The notes below the pieces were generated by a model, which saw only the letters and a list, made by a program, of their open reading frames with translations, made no database searches and was not told the DNA's origin. From BOG-932 sp965276835 (GTDB lineage Bacteria; Pseudomonadota; Alphaproteobacteria; BOG-932; Roseiterribacteraceae), in assembly GCA_965276835.1 (NCBI GenBank), contig OZ255631.1, forward strand, positions 2,976,001 through 3,040,000: 64,000 bases of DNA. Reading direction: 5' to 3'. Both the position numbers and the translations under genes were made by a program. This document shows, one piece after another, positions 17,641-26,600 of the stretch; positions within the stretch are counted from its first letter, which is position 1; each line of letters starts with the position of its first letter.

Positions 17641-18102
17641 ATGGTGGTCGTGATGGAAGACGCGGTGGTGATCGGCAAAGAGGAGCTTCAGAGCGCTCAT
17701 ACGAGGGCTCCGGAGTTTCGGGGTGAAGTTCTCTCGGGCCCGGAACGCCGGCGGCGCTGGAGCACCGAGGAGAAGTTGCGTGTTCTGGCACAGAGCGTTG
17801 CGCCGGGGTCGTCGCCGTCGTTGACGTGCCGGCTGCACGGCATCAGCAGCGACCAACTTTATACATGGCGTAAACAGTTCCGGACGGGCGAGCTGACCGG
17901 CTTCATCCCGGTTGCCGTCGGCTCGGAGCCAGCGCTTCAACTTTCACCGCCAGAGACGATCGTCGATGCGCCCCTGGTCACCCCGGCTGCATCGCATGGT
18001 GACGGTTTGATCGAGGTGGAGTTGCTGTCGGGCGTGAAGTTACGGTTGACGAGCGATATCGACGAAGCGGCGTTGCGTCGGGTTCTGTCGGCGCTGTCGT
18101 GA
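17641..18102 (+). CDS. tnpA: IS66 TnpA-like accessory protein
   Basis: A 153-residue protein with the IS66 TnpA HTH (RRRRWSTEEKLRVLAQSVAP, then CRLHGISSDQLYTWRKQF) and a C-terminal VELLSGVKLRLTSDIDEAAL block typical of the family. The stop codon overlaps the tnpB start by four bases. ATG at 17653 is an alternative start. It appears intact. Confidence 0.88.
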   Translation: MVVVMEDAVVIGKEELQSAHTRAPEFRGEVLSGPERRRRWSTEEKLRVLAQSVAPGSSPSLTCRLHGISSDQLYTWRKQFRTGELTGFIPVAVGSEPALQLSPPETIVDAPLVTPAASHGDGLIEVELLSGVKLRLTSDIDEAALRRVLSALS

Positions 18103-18404
18103 TTGGCGTTCCAGGGCGCGTCCAAGTTTATCTGGCCTGCGGTACGACGGATATGAGGAAGGGATTCGACGGCTTGTCCGCCTTGGTGCAGACGATGCTG
18201 AAGCTGGACCCTCACGGCGGCGCGCTATTCGTGTTCCGCGGTAAGCGTGGCGATCTCATCAAGGTCTTATGGTGGGACGGTCAGGGCCTGTGCCTGTTCT
18301 CCAAGCGGCTGGAGCGTGGCCGGTTCATCCGGCCTCAGGCGAAGGACGGCTCGGCCTCGATCACCAACGCTCAGCTCTCGATGCTGTTCGATCATGCATG
18401 TTGA
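18099..18404 (+). pseudogene. tnpB: IS66 TnpB, 5' part, interrupted
   Basis: The first about 95 residues are standard TnpB: GRVQVYLACGTTDMRKGFDG, then LWWDGQGLCLFSKRLERGRF and ITNAQLSMLF. The frame then runs into foreign sequence (DHAC, stop). The missing end, LEGIDWRAPVRSWRPEMAC, is found at about 20868-20924, so an inserted segment of about 2.47 kb splits the gene. Confidence 0.88.
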
Positions 18405-20476
18405 TGCCCCTCCCGGCGAGGCTGACAGATTCTCAGGTCGAGATGGCTAATGGTATGGCGTCGGAGGTCCCGAACCGCGTCCAGCACCGCCGGTGTCTCT
18501 TGGAACAGATAGCCTCCGGTGGGCTGACAATCCATCAGGAGGCGCTTCTGCTTGATCTGCACATAGAGCCAGTTGACCGGGATGTTAAGCTTGGCGGCGA
18601 GTTCCGGCGCGCTGAGCAGGCTTGGGTCGTGGGACCATCGATTACGTTGAGCGGTAATCCTGATGCCGGCGCCAAGCCTGATTCGCTGCACGGTGATCGG
18701 CAGGACCTTTTCCACGCGATCGGGCGATCGATGCCCTTCGTCGGTGAGAACGGCCGCGATCTTGTCGTCGAGCATACCGGCGCGCGCGAGATCGATGACG
18801 CGGTCGCGCATCTCCCTGCCACGCGTGAGTTTTGCGACGGAGTTGACCTTCATCTTCACCGCGATGTCGGTCACGGCGCCGCCGCGCCACACGATCCGGA
18901 CCATGGCGATATCGTGTTCGCCGCGATCGAGGACTACCTTTTCGACGAGGCAGCGCAATAGCGCCTTGCGCTGGGCGTCGGTGGTGGTCCCGCTCTCCCA
19001 GATCTCGGGCAGGCGGCCCGACAAAGCGATGACCTTGCTGTTGAGGGCCCTACCGAAGGCGATCCGGGCGACGGCCGGCGACGCTTGTTTGGCAATCGAC
19101 TCCTCGGCCGCTCGGACCTCTTTCAATGCCGCTTCCCATCGGCGCTCGAGTTCCTCGGCGACCAAGCGGTTGTCGGGGTCGACGCGGTTGAACTGGCGTT
19201 CGGCGAGCGCCGCGGCATATCGTTTGCGCTCAAGCTGACGCTCCGCGCTGGTGCGTAGCGCGGCGTCGATCTGCTGCTGGGCCTTGCGGGCCCGCGACAG
19301 CGCCTCGAGCTCGACGGGCGCCAGCGCCGTCAAGAAGGCGTCTGCCACGGCCGCGTCGATCCGCGGCGCGCGGATGTGCTGACAGCCCGGCAAGCCTTCA
19401 TGGGAGCGCAGATGATTGCACACATACTCGCCGCCACTCTTGTAGCGGACGTACATTTTGTAGCCGCATCGCCCGCACCAGGCGATGCCATGCAGCAGAA
19501 GTTCGCCGTCGCGCGGAGTCCCTCTCGTCTTGATGCGCATGTATTCGGCTCGGTGGTCTTTGACGATATTGCGGATTTTTTCATAGGTCGGCCAGTCGAT
19601 GTAACCCGGATACCGGTCCTTTACGATGAACCGCCATTCCTCGATCGGCCGCGGAGCCTTTGCTTGCGCCGCGCCTTCGCGCGCGACCGTACGAATGCGG
19701 GTCCGACCTTACACAAAGGCGCCGGCATAGGCGGGATTCTTCAAGATCGACGCCACCGCCGATACCGTCGCGCGCGCCCAGCGCAGGTCGCCATGCCGGT
19801 CCCGACGTGGCAGGTCGAGGCCACGATCGTTCAATAGGCGCATCACCTTGGCGACGGTGCGGAACTTGAGGAATGTCTCAAACACAAGCCCAAGCCGGTC
19901 CTGCACGGCCAGGTCAGGGTCTTTGACAACGATCCCGCTCGGGTCGCGGATCAGGCCGACCGGCAGGCTAAGCGCCAATTCGCCGCGTTCGGCCTTCGCC
20001 AGCAGACCGCTCGTCAGGCGGCTGCGGATCGTGTGCAGTTCGAGCTCCGATATCGTTCCTTTGAGACCGAGAAGCAGACGCCCGTTGGCGCTCCCGGGAT
20101 CATAGACGCCGTCGCGATCGGCGATGAGACAGCCGCGAAGCCCGCAGATATCCAGGAGCGGGTACCAATCGGAACAGTTGCGGGCGAGGCGTGTCACGTC
20201 GATGGAGAGGATCAGCCCGACCTCGCTGAGCCCGACCCGGCCGACGAGTTCCTTGAAGCCACCGCGGTGCGCGGCGGACGCGCCGCTGAGACCGAGATCG
20301 GCATCGATCACGTCGACATCGGCTTCATGCCATCCGAGTTCGCGAGCGCGCTGGCGAAGGGCGTATTGCAGCCGCAGGCTCTCCTGATTGCTCACGACCT
20401 GATGGGGCGTCGACTGCCTGATGTAAACCACCGCCTTGCGTGCCAGATGCGTCGGCTTCACCAGTTCGGACTTCAC
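18392..20476 (-). pseudogene. Large serine recombinase with one in-frame stop codon
   Basis: Reading from ATG at 20476, the resolvase domain (KAVVYIRQSTPHQVVSNQES with the catalytic Ser; TRLARNCSDW) and recombinase domain run to residue 255 (NPAYAGAFV). TAA then interrupts at 19709-19711. The same frame continues with GRTRIRTVAREG, EEWRFIVKDRYPGYIDWPTY, a zinc ribbon (CGRCGYKMYV...CNHL...GCQH) and a coiled coil to 18392. Homologues have Tyr at the stop position (AFVYGRTR), so a single Tyr-to-stop change explains it. In total about 694 codons. Unless the stop is suppressed, the recombinase is inactive and the element is fixed. Confidence 0.85.
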
Positions 20477-20573
20477 GAGCGACCTCCGCCAGAACGGCAG
20501 CGATGTCGTCGACGATCTGACGCCGTAGCGTCGGCGACAGCATTGCCCAAAGATCTTTCGGATCTATATTCAT
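20325..20573 (-). CDS. Small gene overlapping the recombinase start
   Basis: An 82-codon frame starting MNIDPKDLWAMLSPTLRRQI and VDDIAAVLAEVAREV, overlapping the recombinase by about 150 bases. A short helical protein between the DUF5372-like gene and the recombinase is usual in these elements. The C-terminal part lies in recombinase sequence and may be non-conserved. Function is unknown. Confidence 0.45.
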   Translation of the reverse strand: MNIDPKDLWAMLSPTLRRQIVDDIAAVLAEVAREVRTGEADASGTQGGGLHQAVDAPSGREQSGEPAAAIRPSPARSRTRMA

Positions 20574-20811
20574 GACTGTCGAGACATTCAGCTACGGAGA
20601 TAAGATCCAATAGCGCCTCGATGCTTAGCTTAGTCTGATTCGTCCCTAAATCATACTGTTCCGTTGCTTCAACAGGTATAAGGAGAGTTGAGCCATTGCG
20701 ATGTTCAACTTCGTATGACTGTGGAAAGTTGCCGCTCCGATACGCGGTCCGGCGGAGCACGCGGAACGATCGCCCATACAGAGGATGGCGCGGATCCCGG
20801 ACCTGGACCAA
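20473..20811 (-). CDS. DUF5372-like protein of the recombinase element
   Basis: The frame carries VRDPRHPLYGRSFRVLRRTA and GSTLLIPVEATEQYDLGTNQ, which resembles the small DUF5372-type proteins that accompany large serine recombinases. The same frame stays open upstream into IS66 sequence, so the true start is uncertain. TTG at 20811 lies inside the inserted element. About 113 residues. Role unknown. Confidence 0.5.
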   Translation of the reverse strand: MVQVRDPRHPLYGRSFRVLRRTAYRSGNFPQSYEVEHRNGSTLLIPVEATEQYDLGTNQTKLSIEALLDLISVAECLDSHEYRSERSLGNAVADATASDRRRHRCRSGGGRS

Positions 20812-20861
20812 CTCAATCGATGATTCGTCAGACTCTCCAGAGGGGACATTCCTGTATGCCT

Positions 20862-20924
20862 TCGCTGGAAGGGATCGATTGGCGCGCACCGGTGCGAAGC
20901 TGGCGGCCAGAGATGGCTTGCTAA
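20862..20924 (+). pseudogene. tnpB: IS66 TnpB, 3' end, separated by insertion
   Basis: The frame LEGIDWRAPVRSWRPEMAC followed by a stop is the standard C-terminus of TnpB. It resumes after the serine-recombinase element, and a further 85 bases lead to tnpC. Confidence 0.85.
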
Positions 20925-21009
20925 GCTGTCGTTCCGACGGAGCGTCATAGTGACTCGCAGGCGTCGTTTCGACGTGCCGGTGCAAGGGCATTTTGGTAAA
21001 CTCCGCCCC

Positions 21010-22599
21010 ATGATCGATACCGCCCAGGAGATAGCGCAGCTTCGCGCTTTGCTGGCTGAACGTGAGGCCGAACTGGCCTCGGCACGCGCCGAGCTGACAG
21101 GTGCGAAGCTCCGGATCGAACAGTACAAAGCCCAGCTCGCGAAGCTGCGGCGGATGCAGTTCGGCCAGTCTTCCGAGAAGCTCGATGCCCAGATCCATCA
21201 ACTCGAACTGATGCTCGAAGACCTGGAGGAAGGCGAAGCGGCCCGCACGGCGCCCTCATTACCGCCCGGTGCCGATGAACCAAGCCGGCGGCCGCGCGAT
21301 CGACGTCAACCGGTGCGGCGGCCTTTGCCGGATCACCTGCCGCGCGAAGAGATCATTCATTCTCCGGGTGAGGTCTGCCCCGGCTGCGGCGGCACGCACT
21401 TCTCCAAGCTGGGTGAGGATGTGACGGAGGTGTTGGAGAAGATTCCGGCGCGGTTCAAGGTAATCCGCCATGTCCGACCGAAGCTCTCCTGCCGGGCTTG
21501 CGAGACGATCATTCAAGCGCCGTCGCCTGACCTGCCGATCGAGAAGGGCCGCCCCGGTCCCGGCCTCATCGCTAATGTCGTGGTCGGCAAGTATCTCGAT
21601 GGCCTGCCACTCTATCGTCAGTCGGCGATTCTGGCTCGCGAGGGCATCGAGATCGAGCGCGCCACCCTGGCCGACTGGGTAGGTCACGCCGCCTGGTGGG
21701 TCGCCCCACTGGCGGACCTGATCGGCACCCATGTGATGGCAGCGCCGGTGATCCATACCGATGATACGCCGATCGCGGTGCTGCCGCCGGGGAACGGCAA
21801 GACGAAGACTGGTCGTATCTGGACCTATGTGCTGGACGAACGACCTTGGCAGGGCGAACGCGCTCCGGCCGCCTATTACCGCTTCAGCCCGGATCGCAAA
21901 GGCGAACGGCCACAGGGTCATCTCGCGGGATTCCGTGGCGTCATCCAGGCGGACGCCTTCAGCGGTTACGAGAGTCTGGCGCGATCGGAAGCATCGACCG
22001 GCCAGGACCCACCACGGATTCTCCATGCAGCCTGCTGGGCGCATGCCAGACGTAAGTTCTTCGATGTGTTCGACGCGACCAAGTCGCCGATCGCGGAAGA
22101 AGCGCTGCGGCGGATCGTCGAACTCTACCGGATCGAGGCCGAGATCAGCGGCCGATCCGCCGAGCAACGGCTGACCGCGCGCCGGGAGCAGACCGCACCG
22201 ATCCTGGTCGAGCTACGAGCCTGGCTCGAAGAACAGCGCCGCCGGCTGTCATCGAAGACCGCGCTCGCCAAGGCGATCCAATATGCGCTGACCCGCTGGG
22301 ATGCGCTCGCGCGCTACGCCGGAGATGGCCGTCTCGCGATCGACAATAATCCGGCCGAACGCAGTCTGCGCGGCATCGCCATCACCCGCAAAAACTTCCT
22401 GTTCCTCGGTTCCCAGGCCGGCGGCGAACGCGCCGCCACGCTCTACACCGTGTTGGAGACCGCCAAGCTCAATGGGCTCGATCCCGAAGCCTATCTTGCT
22501 GATGTCATCGATCGCATGGCCAAGGGTCATCAGCTTCATCGGCTTGCCGAACTTCTTCCCTGGAGTTGGAATCGACTAACTGTCAAGCTCGCGGCGTAA
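21010..22599 (+). CDS. tnpC: IS66-family DDE transposase TnpC
   Basis: About 529 residues from MIDTAQEIAQLRALLAEREA. An N-terminal coiled coil is followed by the IS66 zinc-binding region (CPGCGGTHFSKLGEDVTEVL...KLSCRAC). The DDE catalytic domain shows HTDDTPIAVL, GVIQADAFSGYE, CWAHARRKFF and NNPAERSLRGIAITRKNFLF. It looks full-length and intact. An upstream start at 20950 is open but lacks family-like sequence. With tnpB broken, the element is probably not autonomous. Confidence 0.92.
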   Translation: MIDTAQEIAQLRALLAEREAELASARAELTGAKLRIEQYKAQLAKLRRMQFGQSSEKLDAQIHQLELMLEDLEEGEAARTAPSLPPGADEPSRRPRDRRQPVRRPLPDHLPREEIIHSPGEVCPGCGGTHFSKLGEDVTEVLEKIPARFKVIRHVRPKLSCRACETIIQAPSPDLPIEKGRPGPGLIANVVVGKYLDGLPLYRQSAILAREGIEIERATLADWVGHAAWWVAPLADLIGTHVMAAPVIHTDDTPIAVLPPGNGKTKTGRIWTYVLDERPWQGERAPAAYYRFSPDRKGERPQGHLAGFRGVIQADAFSGYESLARSEASTGQDPPRILHAACWAHARRKFFDVFDATKSPIAEEALRRIVELYRIEAEISGRSAEQRLTARREQTAPILVELRAWLEEQRRRLSSKTALAKAIQYALTRWDALARYAGDGRLAIDNNPAERSLRGIAITRKNFLFLGSQAGGERAATLYTVLETAKLNGLDPEAYLADVIDRMAKGHQLHRLAELLPWSWNRLTVKLAA

Positions 22600-22684
22600 A
22601 AGCGACGGCCGCCCCAGTGCGGTGTAAGGGCTCCTGGCGATAACAGTCTCAGCGCGAGCCTCGTGCGACCGGGATGGAGGTTTG

Positions 22685-22924
22685 ATGAAGTGGCTTGCTC
22701 TTCTTTCCGCACTCGTCCTGGCGGGATGCAGCGCCTCTCGGGAGCTACAAAATTCATCGACGGGTGCCAAGGCGACTTGCTCGACACCTGTTCTCGGCGA
22801 TCTTGTCGTTCCGCTCCCTGACAATAGTCCCTATTGCAGCTGCATGAGCGAACATCTGACGAAAGGCTTCGTCCCAATAGGCTCGCCACCGCTGCTCCAT
22901 ATGTGCCGTAGTCTGCCCGATTGA
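22685..22924 (+). CDS. Small lipoprotein
   Basis: A 79-residue protein from ATG at 22685, with GGAGG four bases upstream. The N-terminus MKWLALLSALVLAGCSASRE is a lipoprotein signal with lipobox LAGC. The mature part has four more Cys (ATCSTP, YCSC, HMCRSL) and is about 60 residues. It lies between the IS66 copy and an orphan tip on the other strand. Small lipoproteins with Cys pairs can be phage Rz1-like or envelope accessory proteins. No specific family is recognised. Confidence 0.6.
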   Translation: MKWLALLSALVLAGCSASRELQNSSTGAKATCSTPVLGDLVVPLPDNSPYCSCMSEHLTKGFVPIGSPPLLHMCRSLPD

Positions 22925-23002
22925 ACTCGTATCCAGGTTTTCCTCGCCAGCATCATTGGCAACAGCCAACTATTGATATTTCCCGCGTAGCTGCGCTGAC
23001 GC

Positions 23003-23182
23003 TTACAATAAAGGACCGAAAATTTCTGGAGCGAGCGCAAATCCTGCACCTATTGCTCCCATAGCCAACGCAGCTCCGGGATTCTGCGCTATGACGCCGG
23101 GAGGTGCGATGATTGCTCCCGAGTAGGGATTGACGCAGAACCCACAAAGTTGCGCAGCCCCCTGATTACTTTGGGACGCATA
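23003..23182 (-). pseudogene. Orphan RHS tip fragment behind immunity gene 2
   Basis: A 59-codon open frame begins directly after the stop codon of the gene at 23183, in the same frame, with YASQSNQGAAQLCGFCVNPY. It ends GAGFALAPEIFGPLL. Its first bases TATGCGTCCCAAAGTAATCAGG (shown in two halves elsewhere) contain the boundary core TCCCAAAGTAATC seen in the RHS protein 2 tip. It has no start codon, no RHS core and no following partner gene, so it is probably a cut-down displaced tip. Confidence 0.55.
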
Positions 23183-23599
23183 TCATTTGAAGGCGATACT
23201 GAAAGCTTTGTGATAAGCCTGAACAGATAAAGCAAGGAAAATGAGATCCGTAATTATAACTGTGACAGCTGCCGAAATTAGCATTCCCTTTTTTGGCGCG
23301 GAGAATAATGAAAATTCTTTCTCAAAAGATGCTCCTCTCGCCCTAAACACAAGAATTATATAATTAGAAATCACTATTAAGATGACGAAAATCACCAAAA
23401 TTCCGAAATTCATGATCATTGGAGTGCCACTATATATACACCACCTAGCATATAAACTCATGAAGAAGAAAATATCCAATACTACATGCCCAAACATTCC
23501 TTTGAATGAGTCCATCTTCATGGCCGAGGGCCATTGCCCTTCCCCTATTCGAAAGAAAACAACAAATATAGAAAAATATATTTCTTTCAACAATTTCAT
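23183..23599 (-). CDS. Putative membrane immunity protein for RHS tip 2
   Basis: A 138-residue protein with four membrane segments: near residues 7-17 (YFSIFVVFFRI), 35-55 (HVVLDIFFFMSLYARW), 62-85 (FGILVIFVILIVISNYIIL) and 107-128 (AAVTVIITDLIFLALSV). It is strongly AT-rich compared with the RHS gene and lies 24 bp behind its stop on the same strand. A membrane immunity protein would fit a membrane-acting toxin tip, and tip 2 is itself Gly-rich and hydrophobic. No family is recognised; function is inferred from position. Confidence 0.65.
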   Translation of the reverse strand: MKLLKEIYFSIFVVFFRIGEGQWPSAMKMDSFKGMFGHVVLDIFFFMSLYARWCIYSGTPMIMNFGILVIFVILIVISNYIILVFRARGASFEKEFSLFSAPKKGMLISAAVTVIITDLIFLALSVQAYHKAFSIAFK

Positions 23600-23623
23600 C
23601 GAAATAATCCGCCTGCCCTGTAT

Positions 23624-26600
23624 CTAAAATGGTGCTGGCCATATGCCGGTGCTCCCCGGAAGCTGTCTAGCTGCGCTGCCGTAATCGGTAGCGAAACCTC
23701 GCTGGCCCCCGGGATAAAAGAGGCCTATACCTCCATACACAACTCCGGTTAAGGCGCCAAAAGGCCCCCCTACTACTGAGTAGGCAGCCACTGTACCGTT
23801 CGCCGTCCAGTGCAACGCCGAAATCTGCCCAGTAAATAGACCAAAGGTATCGAGGGAAACTCCTACTCCGGCGACCACCGCCCCAGCGCCATGCGCAAGA
23901 TCCGCAGCATCAGACAGGATAGAAACTGATCCATTCCCACCCCATCCGCTAGGATACCAAGTTCCATTCGAGCCAAAAGTCCAACCGGCAACAGGGCCAT
24001 TTTCGACGCCTGCAAGCCACGTGCCTAAAGAAAATAATGCAATACCACCATTTTGGTAGACCGACTGGGCCATAGGAGTTGCTGAAACAACGCCGTTACC
24101 CGCTAAAAGTGCCGCTACCTGGTCACTAAAGGACGGCAGATTTATGGAGAGATTACTTTGGGACACTCCCCCAATTCCAACACTGCCCTCTGGCGCATCT
24201 GTTAGCAGTGAACCTTGTTGTTGGATGTAGCTTTGTTCCATCGCCGACATGCTGCTGATGTAAGCTTGAGTCGCATTAGCTAGTCCTTGAGCAGCATTTA
24301 CTATTGACGCGAATGAGGCATTCAAATTCTCGGATTCAGTCGTCCCTCCTGTAAGATCATCAAATCCAGTTGTATTGCAGGGGCCGTCCGGACATATACG
24401 AATCGTATATGTACCGCTCGGATCGCTACGGTTCATTGGGTTTCCCCCAACATACGCATATCGGTTCCAGTCTCCCGCTCCGTTAGGTGCACCATCAGCG
24501 AGATCCGCGCTTGAGAACTTGCCGATCTGCGGATCGTAGACGCGAGCATTCATGTGGACGAGATAGGAGTCCTGCAGCTGCTCTTGCCCGGTAAAGCCGC
24601 GGTTAACGGAACTGGTTATCGTATCACCCACATTATCTGCACCGTCAGCAGAACAGCCGGTGCCGACCGCTGTGCAACGCGGCATGCCCCACGGATCGAA
24701 GGCATAACTGCTTGAGCCACCGGCATCATTCGTAATGCCGGTGACCGAGCCCAGATGATCATAGTGGAAATACCGGACGGTGGTTGTCGTACCGGCTGTC
24801 TGGATCATCGCCACCGCTTGGCTGCCCACCATCAAATAGCTACGCCACCATGCCGTGCCGGCGGTACCGGTAAATATCTCGGTCCGCACGCCTTGCGCCG
24901 CGATATAAATCGTCGTTCCTTCCGGCGCGGCTTGCTTCACCCTGTTGTGTTCGGCGTCGAAGGTAAAGGTCGAGGCCGTCGATCCGCTTGCAACGCACGT
25001 CGTCGTCCCGGTTGCAATGCAACTCGGCGTTCCGAATCCGGAGTAGGCGTAAGCCCGGCCTCCTCCGATCGTTAGACGACCGACCGCATCGTAACTATAG
25101 GTCGGGCCGGTCACCGTTCCAGCACCGCTATTAACGGTACCACTGATCTTAGTCACGGCATGTGGACCTGCTCCACTATACTGATAAGTGCCGACCTCGG
25201 ACTTGGACGTGATACTGCCGACTGCATTGTAGGCGTAGCTCTTCGCCGGCAGTCCAGCGTAGCCACCGCTAAACGCGTCTCCCGTCAAACGGTTGCCGGG
25301 GTCGTAGGAAAAGGTCTCCACACCATGGCCAACAGCTTGCCTGGTCGTGACATTTCCCGCCACATCCCAGCTGTAAACCCAGTCCTGCACGGTTGTGGCG
25401 TCAGAGCGTACGGTTTGAATTTCCTGAACGAGCCCCGTCGTCGGAAAGTACGACTGTGTCGTCACGGCACCATTGCCGTAGGTTTCCTCCGTCACATTGA
25501 GCGAGGCGTCTTCGGTGTTCGCCGTCCAATAGGCCAGCCCGCTGGTGTCGTCGGTAATGCTCTTCAAATAGCCATTTGCCGTATAATTGTAGTCTACCTT
25601 CACACCCGACGGATAGGTGACCGTGTTGATCCGGCCGTTCGCACGGGTGACGATTGTATTGTAATTCGTGCCATCGACCGTCGTTGTCGTTTTGTTGGAG
25701 CGGCCGAAACTGTCGTAGAACTCGCTGCGTGTCGTAAATCCTGTGCCCGTGCCGGTACCCGACGTCGCTAGCATGCCGATGCCGTTTGTTGCGCTGTCGT
25801 AGGTCCAGCTGCTGGTGGGCGACAGCGTCGAGCCGGTCGCGGCCGTCGCGCCCGTCGGACGATCGAGCAGGTCGTAAGTGAAGTCGATCTCGTTGGGGGT
25901 ATTGTCCGTCTGGCTCAGCATCTTGCCCAAGCCATCATAGGTGTAATTCGTTGTACCGGAATCCGGATCGACAAGCTGCGTTCTATGCCCACGCAGGTCG
26001 TAGGTCATGCTGACCGTGTTTATCAGCGCACCGTAGGTGACCGAAGTTGGATTGTTGAAGGGGTCATAGGCATAGGTCGTTTTCGTACTATTGGCGTCGA
26101 CGACCGTCTGCACCTGCCTCAAACTGTTGGTGGTGGTGTTTGTCGTTTCAGGAGCAAATGCGCCGGTACCGCTAAGACACGCCGCGCCCCCGCCCGTATC
26201 GCACAATGCGGTGGTTACGACATTGAATGTCGAGGTCGCGTCGATTGCGTAATTGTGGCTGACCAGCCCTCCGTCCGCCCGTTGCTCGGTCAGCACACGA
26301 CTGACATCGTCATAAGTATAAACCGTCGTGCCGGCGCTGCTGGTTCCCGCTACGTAGGGCAATGACTTTGACGCCACGTTGCCGTTGGTATCGTAAGTGG
26401 TTTTGTTACGGACAACCGAATTCGCGCCGCCGAACGTGGGCGTTAAGTCCCATAACGGTCGTTCCAGAACATCATAGACCTGCGTTGCGGCGGGAACGAC
26501 ATTCACCGTGCCCGCAGCGTTGGTGACCGTCTTATTTACATAGCATGATGACGAACCGCACCCAGTCGCTGAACTGTAAGTCCAGCTGGTCGTGGTGCCG

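Larger units (their letters stand above)
18387..20861. mobile_element. Serine-recombinase element inserted in IS66 tnpB
   Basis: The limits are set by where TnpB sequence stops (after SMLF) and resumes (before LEGIDW), each within a few bases. The segment carries, on the minus strand, a DUF5372-like gene, a small gene and a large serine recombinase. Elements with this three-gene content move by serine recombination and usually leave no long terminal repeats. None are visible here. Confidence 0.75.
17576..22615 (+). mobile_element. IS66-family element, split by a serine-recombinase element
   Basis: The left end starts GTAAGCGTCAGCTG, typical of IS66 terminal repeats, at 17576. The element carries the canonical tnpA-tnpB-tnpC order. 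tnpB is cut by an unrelated insertion between about 18387 and 20861. A matching right repeat ending CTTAC is not visible after tnpC, so the right end is approximate and may be lost. IS66 splits the island between RHS modules 1 and 2. The 285 bases before it hold no gene I can support. Confidence 0.75.

Noticed and set aside
17173..17940. Leftward 255-codon frame opposite the IS66 left end and tnpA
   Set aside because: It crosses the IS66 terminus and tnpA in antisense; composition is Arg/Pro-rich and no family is seen.
18269..19238. Rightward frames through the recombinase region
   Set aside because: Antisense to the serine recombinase; the zinc-ribbon and coiled-coil reading on the minus strand is convincing.
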